64,000 nt of DNA, taken from contig NZ_NPDX01000001.1 of assembly GCF_002811945.1 (NCBI RefSeq), positions 1,496,501 through 1,560,500 of the forward strand, in the 5' to 3' direction. This stretch comes from Leptospira harrisiae (GTDB lineage Bacteria > Spirochaetota > Leptospiria > Leptospirales > Leptospiraceae). Within the stretch, counting starts at the first letter, position 1; every line of letters starts with the position of its first letter. The translations under genes were made by a program, and so were the position numbers. The notes beneath the pieces were generated by a model, which searched no databases, was not told the DNA's origin, and saw only the letters and a program-made list of their open reading frames with translations. Below, piece after piece: positions 34,378 to 44,416 of the stretch.

Positions 34378-36561
34378 GTGGAGTTAGTTGGGTTAAATTC
34401 TGAACAAAAAAAAGCGGTTGAATCGGTAGAAGGACCGCTTCTCATTTTAGCTGGTGCAGGTTCAGGTAAAACTAGGGTGATCACCTATAGAATTGCCAAT
34501 CTTATTCTCAATCATAAAGTTTATCCGAATCAAATCCTTGCCGTTACGTTTACGAACAAAGCTGCAGAAGAAATGCGCAGTCGTTGCCGGAGTTTGTTGC
34601 CAGAAGGGAACGGAGAGCCGTTGGTTCGCACCTTCCATTCCCTTTGTTTGTATTTACTTCGAAGGGAAGGTAAGGCTTTAGGAATCGGAAATAACTTTAC
34701 CGTTTATGACAGCGATATGCAGGAATCGCTGATCAAAGAAATTTTAAAGTCCAAAGATATGGATACAAAAGAGTTTCGCCCTTCGAGCCTTGCCAATATT
34801 TTTTCTTCAACAAAAGATTCCTTTATGACTGCCGAGGAATATGCAAAAAAGAAAGCAGATGATTCTTATACAAAAACTATTGCTTCCGTTTTTATAGAAT
34901 ATGAAAAACGAAAAGACTTACGAAATGCTTTAGATTTTGGTGATTTGATTTTAAAAACAGTCATTTTATTTCGCGATTTCCCAGTCATTTTGGAAAAATA
35001 CCAAAGGCTTTGGAAATACATCATGGTAGATGAATACCAAGATACAAATAAAATCCAATACCATTTGGTGCAGTCGCTTTCTTCCTTTCATAAGAATCTT
35101 TGTGTTGTCGGGGACGATGACCAATCAATTTATTCCTGGCGCGGAGCAGATATTTCGAATATTCTAAACTTCAAAAAGGATTATCCGGATGCAGTTGTTG
35201 TTAAGCTAGAGGAAAATTATCGTTCCACAAAAACAATTATTGAAACCGCTGCTGCGTTAATTGCTAACAATAAACAAAGAACAAATAAAACCCTCAGAAC
35301 AGAAAATCCTTTGGGGGATAAAATTAAACTCACTTCCTACCAGAATGAGATCGAAGAAGCGGAAGGAATTGTTCAGAAAATTCAAGCGGGAGTTAGGCGA
35401 GGACAAAAGTATTCCAATTTTGCTGTTTTTTATCGAACCAATTCACAATCTAGATACTTTGAAGAGGCATTACGAAAAAAAGCAATTCCATATAAAATCT
35501 TTGGTGGGTTCCGATTTTTTGATAGAAAGGAAGTAAAAGATTTAATTGCCTATCTTTCGGTAGTTGTGAACCCCGTGGACTCCACCTCTCTACTTCGCAT
35601 CATCAATTCACCTCCACGTGGAATCGGTGATACTACAGTAAACCGATTGTTATCCTATTCTGTGAGCGAAGGTCTTTCTTTATTCGAATGTTTAGGAAAA
35701 TCTGTTCCAGAAATCAAAAAAGGAACTTTGCAAAAGTTATCTTCCTTATATAGAATGTTTGATTCTTCGATGGAGGATCTTGGAAAAAAAACTCCATCGG
35801 AAATTGCTTATGATGTTTTAGAACATTCTGGTTACCGTGAATTTTTAGAGAATGAAGGAACTGAGGATTCATTTTCTAGATTATCAAACTTAAATGAATT
35901 TGTGAATGCTCTAAAAGAATTTGAGGATAACAATCCTGAAGCAACACTTGAAGAGTACCTTGGAAATATATCTTTGATTACTAGTGAAGACAATACAAAA
36001 GATTTACCTGACTATGTAATTCTTATGACCGTCCATAATGCCAAGGGATTAGAATTTCATCATGTTTTTATGGCAGGAATGGAAGAGGGTACATTCCCTC
36101 ATTTTTTATCCATAGACTCAGTCGATGGTTTAGAGGAAGAGAGAAGACTTGCCTATGTTGCGATCACAAGAGCCAGGAAACATTTAGAAATCAGTTTTTC
36201 CAGGTTCACCCGTAAGTTTGGAGAAGTGGAAGCAAGACTCCCTTCCCAATTTTTGGAAGAACTACCGAGTGAATTTGTCGAAGGTGAATTTACTGAAAAT
36301 CGTTATGGAGTCCGCAGGCCAGAATTTACGCCAAGAGCAGAAAGATTTCATAAGGTTGAGGAAAAATTTGAAACTGTACTTGCGAAAGCAGGTGATGGTG
36401 ATTTTCAAGTGGGAACCAAGGTCCGGCATAAAGTTTACGGGGATGGCCGTATTTTATCCATCTCTGGATCAGGGGACAACCGTAAGGTCGAAGTGAGATT
36501 CGGCTCTCATTTGGATAAAAAATTCTTATTGGCATACACACCATTAGAGATAATTTCATGA
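34378..36561 (+). CDS. pcrA: ATP-dependent DNA helicase of the UvrD/Rep/PcrA family
   Basis: The 727-residue protein has all superfamily 1A motifs: LAGAGSGKTRVITYRIA, VTFTNKAAEEM, VDEYQDTNKIQ, VGDDDQSIYSWRGA, MTVHNAKGLEFHHVF and LAYVAITRARK. The C-terminal Tudor-like tail (KVRHKVYGDGRILSI) is typical of PcrA. It unwinds DNA 3' to 5' in repair and replication. The GTG start directly follows the bamA stop codon, so the two are translationally linked although their functions differ. Confidence 0.95.
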   Translation: MELVGLNSEQKKAVESVEGPLLILAGAGSGKTRVITYRIANLILNHKVYPNQILAVTFTNKAAEEMRSRCRSLLPEGNGEPLVRTFHSLCLYLLRREGKALGIGNNFTVYDSDMQESLIKEILKSKDMDTKEFRPSSLANIFSSTKDSFMTAEEYAKKKADDSYTKTIASVFIEYEKRKDLRNALDFGDLILKTVILFRDFPVILEKYQRLWKYIMVDEYQDTNKIQYHLVQSLSSFHKNLCVVGDDDQSIYSWRGADISNILNFKKDYPDAVVVKLEENYRSTKTIIETAAALIANNKQRTNKTLRTENPLGDKIKLTSYQNEIEEAEGIVQKIQAGVRRGQKYSNFAVFYRTNSQSRYFEEALRKKAIPYKIFGGFRFFDRKEVKDLIAYLSVVVNPVDSTSLLRIINSPPRGIGDTTVNRLLSYSVSEGLSLFECLGKSVPEIKKGTLQKLSSLYRMFDSSMEDLGKKTPSEIAYDVLEHSGYREFLENEGTEDSFSRLSNLNEFVNALKEFEDNNPEATLEEYLGNISLITSEDNTKDLPDYVILMTVHNAKGLEFHHVFMAGMEEGTFPHFLSIDSVDGLEEERRLAYVAITRARKHLEISFSRFTRKFGEVEARLPSQFLEELPSEFVEGEFTENRYGVRRPEFTPRAERFHKVEEKFETVLAKAGDGDFQVGTKVRHKVYGDGRILSISGSGDNRKVEVRFGSHLDKKFLLAYTPLEIIS

Positions 36562-36579
36562 ACTAGAAGAGGAACGGCT

Positions 36580-37008
36580 ATGAGAAGATTTTGGATTTTA
36601 GGTATAATTGTATTGTTTCCGGTAACGTTTATTTATGGACAACAAAACTCCGGTTTGGCGGAAGAGTTTACTAAACTAGAAGACTATCTTCGAAATCCAA
36701 AACTTACTGATGAGCAGAAAAAAAAGAATTTTGAAGCCAATATGGTTAGTTCGGTTCGAAGTACCCTTTCTAAACGTCTCACAAATCCCAAAAAAGATTT
36801 AAAAGACCTAAAATTCCAGGACTTACAAACAGAACGTCCAGAAGGAACAAATACTTTTTTTGTTAAGTATAAAAACTATTATTTTCAATACCAATTTCCT
36901 GTAGATCCAGAGACCTATGTTACTTCTCCATCAGAAGAAATTGTATTAGAGAAACCAGAAGGTTTGGATTTAGGTTCAAACGCTCATAAAGAAGAAAAAA
37001 AGAATTAA
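36580..37008 (+). CDS. Small exported protein of unknown function
   Basis: The 142 residues begin with a signal peptide (RFWILGIIVLFPVTFIYG, cleavage near residue 20). The remainder is hydrophilic, Lys-rich and mixed alpha/beta (KRLTNPKKDLKDLKFQ, then a beta-like TNTFFVKYKNYYFQYQF). I recognise no family. GAGGAAC gives a good ribosome-binding site and the gene lies 18 bp after pcrA, probably in the same transcript. Confidence 0.7.
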   Translation: MRRFWILGIIVLFPVTFIYGQQNSGLAEEFTKLEDYLRNPKLTDEQKKKNFEANMVSSVRSTLSKRLTNPKKDLKDLKFQDLQTERPEGTNTFFVKYKNYYFQYQFPVDPETYVTSPSEEIVLEKPEGLDLGSNAHKEEKKN

Positions 37009-37025
37009 TTATTCATCAGGGCGGA

Positions 37026-37895
37026 ATGGAAGAAAAAGATTTTAGGGAAGTTTGGCAGTGGGTATTATCAGTTGGAGATTCCATATTAGCCATTTACAAA
37101 TCAGACTTTCAAATTCGCGACAAAGGTGGCAATGATCCTGTCACGGAAGCTGATCTATTTGCGAGTGAATTTCTTTTTGAAAAAATCTCCGCACGTTTTC
37201 CAAACCACGGTTTTTTATCGGAAGAGAAAACAGATACAAACAGGCGTTTGGATAAAGAATGGGTTTGGATTTTAGATCCCATTGACGGAACTCGAGAATT
37301 TGTTAAAAAAAATGACCAGTTTGCGTTGAGTTTGGGGCTTGTTCGAAATGGTGAAGCAGTTTGGGGAGTGGTTTTTAATCCTGCGACTGGAGAATTTTTT
37401 TCCAAAATTAGAAATACTTTTTTTGCTAAATTGCAACCTCCCTTTGCTACAGAGGAGAATTTTAGAACTTTAGTTGTTGAAAGTAGTTCCGTATTGCATC
37501 CGTTAGAGGAATCAAAACCAGTTACCAATAAACCAGTTTTACTTGTTTCTCTGTCTGAGATGAAAGAAGGATTGTTTGCCGATTCATTTTGGCAGGAAGA
37601 TTTTGAAATTCGTTCTATGGGTAGTATTGCTTACAAGTTAGGACTACTATCTGCAGGATTTATTGACCTAATTGTTTCCTTAAAACCCAAAAACGAATGG
37701 GATATTTGTGGTGGAATTGCCCTCTTGGATGAGGAGAATTTTACTTGTTTTCCTTTAAAAGACAAAGGTTATCTTTTTAACCAATCCAATACCTTATCGT
37801 ATGGGTTGGTTGCTGGAAAAAAAACAGCCATACATTATTTAGAATCCAAAATAGATATGCACCAATTATCGCTCAAGGTAAAGGAACGATGGTAA
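37026..37895 (+). CDS. cysQ: Inositol-monophosphatase-family phosphatase, CysQ type
   Basis: The 289-residue protein has the complete metal site of the lithium-sensitive phosphatases: DPVTEADLFASE, FLSEEK, WVWILDPIDGTREFVKK and EWDICGGIALL. The residues after DPIDGT (REFVKKNDQFALSLGL) match CysQ, which dephosphorylates 3'-phosphoadenosine 5'-phosphate, more than inositol enzymes; an inositol or related sugar phosphate cannot be excluded. Its 3' end overlaps the glycosyltransferase gene by 7 bp. Confidence 0.88.
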   Translation: MEEKDFREVWQWVLSVGDSILAIYKSDFQIRDKGGNDPVTEADLFASEFLFEKISARFPNHGFLSEEKTDTNRRLDKEWVWILDPIDGTREFVKKNDQFALSLGLVRNGEAVWGVVFNPATGEFFSKIRNTFFAKLQPPFATEENFRTLVVESSSVLHPLEESKPVTNKPVLLVSLSEMKEGLFADSFWQEDFEIRSMGSIAYKLGLLSAGFIDLIVSLKPKNEWDICGGIALLDEENFTCFPLKDKGYLFNQSNTLSYGLVAGKKTAIHYLESKIDMHQLSLKVKERW

Positions 37896-39028
37896 GAACC
37901 AAACGAATTGGCCTTGATGCGAGGCCTCTTTCTACTCGGATTTCAGGAGTCGGACGACTCATTGCGGAAACTTTAAAGGCCTTCCCGCATAAAGAAGAGT
38001 ATGACTTCTTTTTGTTTTCACATTTACCAATTCATGAGGATCATAAAGCAGTTTTGGGTTTGCCTAATGTAACTTGGGTTAGGGGCGGTGGATTTTTAAA
38101 ATGGAAAGGTGGTTTGTATTATAATCTATACATACCGTATTATTTGTTGAAACATAGATTAGATCTTTTTTGGGGATCACAGCAAGTATTACCACCGTTT
38201 TTGCCAAGTTATTTAAGAGCTGTTCTCACTTATTGTGATTTGGTATTGTATTTGTATCCTGAAACTATGCGTTGGATTGCGAAAATCCAGCAGAGACTTT
38301 TTCAGCGATACTCTGTTAGACGATCAAGTTTTATACTCTCCATTTCGAAACAAACAAGTGATGATATGTGTCTTAAATTTGGTTATCCTGTGGAACAAAC
38401 AGGGGTTTCCTACCCAGGTGTGAATCCAATGGATATGACAAAACATTTAGATACAAAAGTTTCCAATCGAATTAAGGATTTGGGGACAGATTTTTTATTA
38501 TCAGTATCCACAATTGAACCAAGAAAAAACTATCCATTTTTACTTGAGGTCTTTCGGGAATATCGTAAAGCAGATCCTCATCACTACCGACCTTGGGTGA
38601 TTGTTGGCAAAATCGGTTGGGAATCACCAGAATTTATAGAAGAGTTATTACAAGAGCGAAGTTTGTATAAAGACATTCATATTTTGGATTCTGTTTCTGA
38701 TTCTGAATTGCAACATCTCTACAAAAGAGCAGGTTTGTTTACCTTTGCGAGTAAGTATGAAGGATTTGGAATACCTATGGTGGAAGCTATTTTTCATGGA
38801 TTAAATTGTGTGGTTTCTGATATTCCTACTTTTCACGAAATTGGAAAGAATGGGGTCACATACCTTCCTTACCAAACTAGGGAAGATGCAAAACTATGGG
38901 CTGAAGTGATCAAAAAGTTTTATGAAAACCCTACACCACTTGAAGTATCCATTTCTGAATTTACTTGGGAAAATGCAGCTAAGATCACAGAAGAAGTTTT
39001 TAGAAAGGTTTTAGAGGAAGGAGAATAG
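37889..39028 (+). CDS. Glycosyltransferase family 4
   Basis: The 379-residue GT-B protein has the N-terminal RPLSTRISGVGRLIAETLK loop and a C-terminal nucleotide-sugar half with LLSVSTIEPRKNYPFLLEVF, ASKYEGFGIPMVEAIFHG (the E-x7-E retaining motif) and VSDIPTFHEIG. It resembles mannosyltransferases of polysaccharide synthesis, but the donor and acceptor are unknown. It overlaps the upstream cysQ-like gene and, at its 3' end, overlaps a convergent gene by 18 bp. Confidence 0.9.
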   Translation: MVRTKRIGLDARPLSTRISGVGRLIAETLKAFPHKEEYDFFLFSHLPIHEDHKAVLGLPNVTWVRGGGFLKWKGGLYYNLYIPYYLLKHRLDLFWGSQQVLPPFLPSYLRAVLTYCDLVLYLYPETMRWIAKIQQRLFQRYSVRRSSFILSISKQTSDDMCLKFGYPVEQTGVSYPGVNPMDMTKHLDTKVSNRIKDLGTDFLLSVSTIEPRKNYPFLLEVFREYRKADPHHYRPWVIVGKIGWESPEFIEELLQERSLYKDIHILDSVSDSELQHLYKRAGLFTFASKYEGFGIPMVEAIFHGLNCVVSDIPTFHEIGKNGVTYLPYQTREDAKLWAEVIKKFYENPTPLEVSISEFTWENAAKITEEVFRKVLEEGE

Positions 39029-39406
39029 ACCCTTTTTCTTTGTAACCACTCCGGAATAAAGAATTTTTGATTTGTCTGATTTAGGAAGGACATGCAAATG
39101 AAACCTGTCTTTTGTCATGGCTTGGATTTCACATTCCCAATCTTCATCTTTTGCGGTAAGTTTGACTCGATCACAGAGGACTTCCGATGGAAGAAACCAA
39201 ACAAAAGAATAATCTTTTTTCCCGCGTTTAAAATAAGATTTGGTTTCTTTAGAATTTGACTTCCAGATAACGGTTGTTTCATCCCCGGTTTCGTATGGTT
39301 GAACCGTCGAGGGAATCATAGAAATTCCTTTTCCAGTCCAGTTTCCCTTTACGTATTCGTTCCATTCGTCTAAGTTGGAAAAGTAATTATAAATTAATGA
39401 ATTCAA
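39011..39406 (-). CDS. Hypothetical beta-rich cytoplasmic protein
   Basis: The 131 residues have no signal peptide. The sequence alternates beta-like segments with charged turns (GKGISMIPSTVQPYETGDE, KDYSFVWFLP, DRFHLHVLPK), which suggests a small barrel such as a lipocalin-like or fatty-acid-binding-like fold; this is inference only. Its stop lies 18 bp inside the convergent glycosyltransferase gene and its start is close to the divergent TlpA-like gene. It is a plausible gene, with normal composition. Confidence 0.6.
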   Translation of the reverse strand: MNSLIYNYFSNLDEWNEYVKGNWTGKGISMIPSTVQPYETGDETTVIWKSNSKETKSYFKRGKKDYSFVWFLPSEVLCDRVKLTAKDEDWECEIQAMTKDRFHLHVLPKSDKSKILYSGVVTKKKGLFSFL

Positions 39407-39930
39407 ATAGGATGACCAAAACTTTGCGACACGCTAAATCCAGTTTTTATCTGATCTTTCTCCTTTCTCTCCTTTTTTGTAAACCCCAAGGTGAACCTGA
39501 CGATTTTTATCCAGAACCCCTGGCCACTGTGAACGGCACCTCGGAAAAGATGGAAACTTTTAAGGGAAAGGTCCTTGTTTTGGATTTTTGGGCCACCTGG
39601 TGTGAACCTTGTGCGAAAGCAGTACCCACCATCAACAAGTGGAAGTCTTCAGTTTCGGAAAAGGATTTTGTATTTCGAGGAGTTAACACCGATACATCGG
39701 AACCCATTGAAAAAATCAAAAAAGATATGGAACGATTGAAGATGAGTTACCCCACCTTACTGGATAAAGACTGGAAATTAACAGATTTTTATCATGTCGA
39801 AGGAATTCCTTGCCTCCTTGTCTTTGACAGGAGCGGAAAGATTGTGTATCGGCAATATGGACTGATTGAATCTGACCTTTCGGGGCTTGTCATTCGTTCT
39901 CATGTATGGGCTGCGTCCGATCTGCCATAA
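39397..39930 (+). CDS. TlpA/ResA-like thioredoxin-fold lipoprotein
   Basis: The 177 residues start with a basic N-terminus and a lipoprotein signal (FYLIFLLSLLFCKPQGE, Cys near residue 28). The thioredoxin fold contains the redox motif WATWCEPCAKAVPTI, the cis-Pro GIPCLLVFDRSG and a TlpA-type LDFWATWC lead-in. It probably reduces periplasmic disulfides, for example in cytochrome c maturation. An ATG at 39412 is an alternative start that avoids overlap with the divergent gene; no good ribosome-binding site supports either. Confidence 0.85.
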   Translation: MNSNRMTKTLRHAKSSFYLIFLLSLLFCKPQGEPDDFYPEPLATVNGTSEKMETFKGKVLVLDFWATWCEPCAKAVPTINKWKSSVSEKDFVFRGVNTDTSEPIEKIKKDMERLKMSYPTLLDKDWKLTDFYHVEGIPCLLVFDRSGKIVYRQYGLIESDLSGLVIRSHVWAASDLP

Positions 39931-40065
39931 TTGTGCAATGCGAAACAACAATTTGATTTTCCCTTGATTTCAATGACAAGATTGAAAATGTCTTGACTCA
40001 TGTTCGTTAAAAAAGTCCCTTAAAGATACCTTTTTACGTTTTCTTTAGAGAAAGGAGTCAGAATA

Positions 40066-42000
40066 ATGCCAGCCAATTTGCCCGAACTCTTCCAGCAGAG
40101 TGCTGAAAAATTTGGGAACCGCCCCGCGTTCGTCAGTAAAGACGAATCTAAGTCCTATCAACCTGTCACTTTTAAAGAAGTATATGATCTTGGTATCAAC
40201 TTAGCAGAAGCTCTCATTGATTTGGGTGTAACTGCAAAAGAAAATGTCGCCTTGCTAGCCGATAACCGATTGGAATGGATTGTTTCCGATTATGGAATCC
40301 TCATGGCCGGTGCAGCAGATGTTCCTCGTGGAACCGACATTACTGATTCAGAAATTGCTTATATTCTAAACCATTGTGAAGCAAAAGTGATTTTTCTTGA
40401 GAACGATAAAATGCTCGAGAAATTTCAAAAGAACCGCTCTCAATTAGAATTTGCTAAAACTCTCATTGTTATGGATAAAAAATCCACTGCAACTGGTGTA
40501 TTAAAGCTTTATGATCTAATTGAAAAGGGAAAAGAACTCCGCGCCAAAGGTTCTAAAAAAGCAGAAGAGCGGATGAAAGCAATCGCTCCTGATGACCTCT
40601 TTACAATCATTTATACTTCTGGAACAACAGGGATGCCAAAAGGTGTTATGCTGAAACATAGCAACATGATCCACCAAACATCTGTCATTTTAGGAAGTAT
40701 GATCGAAATCAAACAAGATGAAAGGATGTTGTCTATCCTACCTGTTTGGCACGTATTTGAACGAGTTTTTGAATATTTAGCGATTGCTGCAGGTTGTGCG
40801 ACATACTATACCAACGTTCGTGATTTGCGAGATGACATGAAAAAGGCAAAACCTACTTTTATGGCTTCTGCTCCAAGACTTTGGGAAAGTATCTACAACG
40901 GAATTTATACAAGAATCAATGATCCAAAACAAACTCCAGCTCTACGCCGTGGTTTGTTCAATATGGCTTATTTTTTCTCCAAACACTTCAATGCTGCCAC
41001 AAGGTTTTTAAAAGGAAACCAAGTGGATTACGTGGGAAGAAATCCTATTGTTTCTTTATTCAAAGGTTTTTACTACTTGGTACTGGCCATTGTTTTGGCG
41101 ATTCCTTACTTCCTTTTGGATTTGGTTGTACTTTCCAAAATTAGAGAAGCTACTGGTGGGGAACTAAAAGCTTCCGTATCCGGTGGTGGAGCCCTCCAAA
41201 GACATGTGGATGCTTTCTTCAATGACATTGGAATCAATGTACTCGAAGGGTATGGAATGACAGAAACTTCTCCAGTGATTTCGGTTCGAACTTTTAAAAA
41301 GTTGGTCCAAGGTTCTGTTGGGGTCATCACTCCTGAGACATCAGTGCAAATCCGAGATGATTTGGGAAAAGTCCTTACGCATGTGGATGCCAACCAAAAA
41401 CTCATTTCTGGAAAATACGGAGCTCGTGGGGTCATCCATATCCGTGGACCACAGGTGATGAAAGGGTATTATAAAAACCCAGAAACTACAGCGAAAGTTT
41501 TGAAAGATGGTTGGATGGATACGGGAGATATTGGAATGTTCAATTTCAAAAAGACCCTAACCATCACAGGTCGTGCCAAAGATACGGTAGTTCTCCTTGG
41601 TGGGGAAAACGTAGAACCTGTACCCATTGAAGACAAACTCACTGAATCTCCTTTCATTGCGCAAGTGATGGTGATTGGACAAGACCAAAAGAACTTAGGT
41701 GCGCTTGTTGTTCCTGATTTTGATAAATTGACAGAGTGGGCTAAAGAAAATGGAATTTCAGAGACTGACAAACAGAAACTCATTGAAAATCCAAAGGTTC
41801 TTGATTTCTACAAAAAAGAAATCAAAGCTCTGAACAATACCAAAACTGGATTTAAGTCTTTTGAACAAGTAACTCCATTCATTCTCATTACCAAACCTTT
41901 TGAAGTCGGTGATGAATTGACAAATCTTTTCAAAATGAAGCGCCACTTAATCACGGAAAAATACAAAGACAAAATTACTGCTTTGTATGCTGCTGATTAA
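40066..42000 (+). CDS. Long-chain acyl-CoA synthetase (AMP-forming)
   Basis: The 644 residues match eukaryote-like long-chain acyl-CoA ligases. The AMP-binding signature [17 protein letters not shown] lies near residue 185, followed by [34 protein letters not shown] and the late [15 protein letters not shown] hinge. It activates fatty acids for beta-oxidation or phospholipid synthesis, which is central to Leptospira because it uses fatty acids as its carbon source. AAAGGAG is a strong ribosome-binding site. A strong terminator follows, so it is probably monocistronic. Confidence 0.94.
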   Translation: MPANLPELFQQSAEKFGNRPAFVSKDESKSYQPVTFKEVYDLGINLAEALIDLGVTAKENVALLADNRLEWIVSDYGILMAGAADVPRGTDITDSEIAYILNHCEAKVIFLENDKMLEKFQKNRSQLEFAKTLIVMDKKSTATGVLKLYDLIEKGKELRAKGSKKAEERMKAIAPDDLFTIIYTSGTTGMPKGVMLKHSNMIHQTSVILGSMIEIKQDERMLSILPVWHVFERVFEYLAIAAGCATYYTNVRDLRDDMKKAKPTFMASAPRLWESIYNGIYTRINDPKQTPALRRGLFNMAYFFSKHFNAATRFLKGNQVDYVGRNPIVSLFKGFYYLVLAIVLAIPYFLLDLVVLSKIREATGGELKASVSGGGALQRHVDAFFNDIGINVLEGYGMTETSPVISVRTFKKLVQGSVGVITPETSVQIRDDLGKVLTHVDANQKLISGKYGARGVIHIRGPQVMKGYYKNPETTAKVLKDGWMDTGDIGMFNFKKTLTITGRAKDTVVLLGGENVEPVPIEDKLTESPFIAQVMVIGQDQKNLGALVVPDFDKLTEWAKENGISETDKQKLIENPKVLDFYKKEIKALNNTKTGFKSFEQVTPFILITKPFEVGDELTNLFKMKRHLITEKYKDKITALYAAD

Positions 42001-42015
42001 GTAAATTTAATTCCT

Positions 42016-42043
42016 AACCGCCTGGTTCTCAGGCGGTTTTTAC
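42016..42043 (+). terminator. Rho-independent terminator after the acyl-CoA synthetase gene
   Basis: aaccgcctg (42016-42024) pairs perfectly with caggcggtt (42030-42038) around GTTCT, and the stem runs into TTTTT (42037-42041). Nine pairs with GC-rich centre and a T-run make this the clearest terminator in the window. Confidence 0.88.
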
Positions 42044-42078
42044 TCTTCTCTTTTTCTCCAACCGTCGATATTCTAATT

Positions 42079-42750
42079 GTGAATCGATCGGACGGATCTT
42101 TAGTTTCCTCATCTACAGGCGTTTTTTACCCCTACCAACACCAGGACTTTTATGCGATGGATTCCTTGTTTTTATCTTCGTTGAAACAAGAAGAAGTTTG
42201 GGACTTCCAATCTGTGACCCAAGTTCACTTGGGATTTTTAGGATTTCTAACTTTAAGAAGTTTTTTACGGGAGAGTTTGTCTTTACCCAAACTTCAAGTG
42301 AAAGGACTCTCCAAACACTGGAAAACGTATTTAGCCAAGGTGAATTTTTTGGGCAAAGGGGTTCCTTGGGAATCTCAGGAGTTTATCCCCAATTTAGTTT
42401 CAGATTCTCTCATCCCAGCGCTTTCATTTGGTGGAAAAGGGCATTGGTCCAGTGAATTTCATTGGGAAAAACAGGACAAAGATACAACTTCAGTTTTCTT
42501 TTCCGCTACCAACAAACAAAGCGAAGGTGATATTGCTATTAGTGATTTGATGAAAGATTTTTTGCAATATTCACAAACCGATCACTACTTGGAACGTGCA
42601 TACATTCGTAAAGAAAACTCTAGTTATTTATACTTAAATGCAAAAGAAACAAACCCAAGAGTGTTCTTTCGAGAAAATCCAACAGATCTACCTGAGTTTT
42701 TATTTTTGGTGGCAGAATTAAAAACTAAACCATCTACTCACTCAAATTAA
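42079..42750 (+). CDS. Hypothetical protein, possible polyketide/hotdog-like
   Basis: The 223 residues start at GTG. There is no signal peptide or membrane helix. FYPYQHQDFYAMDSLFLSS and IPALSFGGKGHWSSEFHW are the most conserved-looking stretches. The pattern of beta strands is reminiscent of dehydratase or acyl-carrier hotdog folds, but I cannot support a family call. It lies downstream of the acyl-CoA ligase but is separated by a terminator. Its 3' end overlaps the convergent Lon-N-domain gene by 17 bp. Confidence 0.6.
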   Translation: MNRSDGSLVSSSTGVFYPYQHQDFYAMDSLFLSSLKQEEVWDFQSVTQVHLGFLGFLTLRSFLRESLSLPKLQVKGLSKHWKTYLAKVNFLGKGVPWESQEFIPNLVSDSLIPALSFGGKGHWSSEFHWEKQDKDTTSVFFSATNKQSEGDIAISDLMKDFLQYSQTDHYLERAYIRKENSSYLYLNAKETNPRVFFRENPTDLPEFLFLVAELKTKPSTHSN

Positions 42751-43342
42751 GACCAAGTAAAACCGTCTTTAAAAGATCAGCTTTGGTCTCTAAATGAGTG
42801 GTTTCCAATATGGTTTGTTTAGTTTTAAAATCAAAGTAGATGAGTGAGGCTATAAAATCTACCGGATAAGGATGAACCAAAATTTGATTCATTTTTAAAA
42901 TTAAATCTTCCTCCGCACCTTCGGCAAGTAAGATTCGTTTGGTGAGAATAAGTAACTCTTCAATTTTTTCTTTTAAAGTTTCCGAAACATTTTTATTTCT
43001 TTGGTGTTCCCGGCGAACAATTTGTGCGATATAAAATGGTTCTGTGGAATCCAAACTTACAATTTCAGCAGTTCCAATTCCTTCTAAAATGATATTGGAT
43101 CTTCCATCTGGTAAGGATTCTTTTTGGATGATATGACCATATCCGACAACTTCTGGGATGGGAGGAAATCCTGCACCAACCCAATTTTTTGGGTAAGGCG
43201 CCATTCCCATTTCTCCCCCGTTTTCCATACAAAAATCGAGCATCATCCGGTATCTGGGTTCAAAGATATGGAGAGGTAAAAACATTCCCGGAAACAGAAA
43301 TACATCTGGTAAGGGAAAGAGAGGTAAGGGGAAGGTTGACAC
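42734..43342 (-). CDS. Lon N-terminal (LAN) domain protein
   Basis: The 202-residue protein consists of the substrate-recognition domain of Lon without ATPase or protease parts: LPLFPLPDVFLFPGMFLPLHIFEPRY is its opening, followed by GYGHIIQKESLPDGR and GIGTAEIVSL, then a helical tail. Stand-alone LAN proteins are common in bacteria and of unknown role. It starts at GTG and is divergent from the heptose kinase gene, sharing a 54-bp gap with an inverted repeat. Confidence 0.88.
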   Translation of the reverse strand: MSTFPLPLFPLPDVFLFPGMFLPLHIFEPRYRMMLDFCMENGGEMGMAPYPKNWVGAGFPPIPEVVGYGHIIQKESLPDGRSNIILEGIGTAEIVSLDSTEPFYIAQIVRREHQRNKNVSETLKEKIEELLILTKRILLAEGAEEDLILKMNQILVHPYPVDFIASLIYFDFKTKQTILETTHLETKADLLKTVLLGLNLSE

Positions 43343-43366
43343 AGAGAAAGGTTTTAGATTCTCTGT
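43341..43366. promoter_or_regulatory. Inverted repeat between the LAN-domain and heptose kinase genes
   Basis: ACAGAGAA (43341-43348) and TTCTCTGT (43359-43366) form an 8-bp perfect dyad with a 10-bp AT-rich centre. It starts at the LAN gene's GTG and could be an operator for one or both genes or an RNA hairpin. Confidence 0.3.
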
Positions 43367-43396
43367 TTAGTTGTAAACCAATTCAAGGATCTGGCT

Positions 43397-44416
43397 TTGT
43401 TGAAAATTAAGAAAACTTCACTTCGTAAATCTTTTGAGGATTTAGGCAAAATCAAAGTGCTTGTGATTGGAGATTTGATTCTAGATGAATATTTGATTGG
43501 TTCAGTGGAACGAATTTCCCCGGAAGCTCCTGTACCTGTGGTTTGGGTCCGAAACGAAAAACAATCCTTAGGTGGATCGGGCAACGTAGTTCAGAATTTA
43601 TCTTCTATCGGAGTCTCTGGGGTTGTTTTTGGAAGGATTGGTGAGGACAAAGCTGGAGATTCTTTAGAAAGTCTTCTACTCAAAAATTCGGTTTCTAAGG
43701 AAGACTTGGTTTTATTAAAATCCAAAACCCTTCCTACCATTTTAAAAACTAGGATCATTGCCACACACCAACAAATTTGTCGGGTAGACCGTGAGGAAGT
43801 GGTTCCTCTGACCAAAGAAGAAGAAAGTTCCGTGCTCAAACAATTGGAACTTAAATTAAATGAATGTTCCGCAGTCATTTTATCAGATTATGACAAAGGG
43901 TATCTCACACCTTCTCTCATTCAGTCCGTCATTGCCCTTTGTAATCGTGAAAATAAAATTGTGACGGTAGACCCACAGGTCAGCCACTTTTTCTTATACA
44001 AAAACATCCATATTATGACTCCCAACCATCATGAAGCTGGAAAGGCATTAGGTAAAAAACTTCTGAGTGATTTTGAAATTGAATCAGCTTGTCGGGAAAT
44101 CTCAGAAAAACTCACACCCGATGCCATGATGATCACTCGTGGGGAAAAAGGAATGTCCATTTATGAAAGAAAATCAGATTCATTTTATCATATCCCAACA
44201 GTTGCCAAAGAAGTATTTGATGTGACGGGTGCGGGTGACACTGTGATTACCACATACACTGCTTTTGTGGCAACGGGGATGACCATAGCCGATGCCGCTC
44301 TTATCTCTAATGTGAGTGCTGGGATCGTCGTTGGAAAGTTAGGTGCTGCTACTGTCACACAAACGGAAATTGAAGAGGCCCTGCAATCTCTCGGTTATTT
44401 GGATGGGAGCCTATGA
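43397..44416 (+). CDS. rfaE1: D-glycero-beta-D-manno-heptose-7-phosphate kinase (PfkB family)
   Basis: The 339-residue protein is the N-terminal (kinase) half of HldE as a separate gene. It phosphorylates heptose-7-phosphate at C1. PfkB signatures are LGGSGNVVQNLSSIG and the active-site DVTGAGDTVITTYTAF. The start is TTG with AAGGA seven bases upstream. It overlaps the adenylyltransferase gene by 4 bp (ATGA), so the two halves of HldE act as a translationally coupled pair. Confidence 0.94.
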   Translation: MLKIKKTSLRKSFEDLGKIKVLVIGDLILDEYLIGSVERISPEAPVPVVWVRNEKQSLGGSGNVVQNLSSIGVSGVVFGRIGEDKAGDSLESLLLKNSVSKEDLVLLKSKTLPTILKTRIIATHQQICRVDREEVVPLTKEEESSVLKQLELKLNECSAVILSDYDKGYLTPSLIQSVIALCNRENKIVTVDPQVSHFFLYKNIHIMTPNHHEAGKALGKKLLSDFEIESACREISEKLTPDAMMITRGEKGMSIYERKSDSFYHIPTVAKEVFDVTGAGDTVITTYTAFVATGMTIADAALISNVSAGIVVGKLGAATVTQTEIEEALQSLGYLDGSL

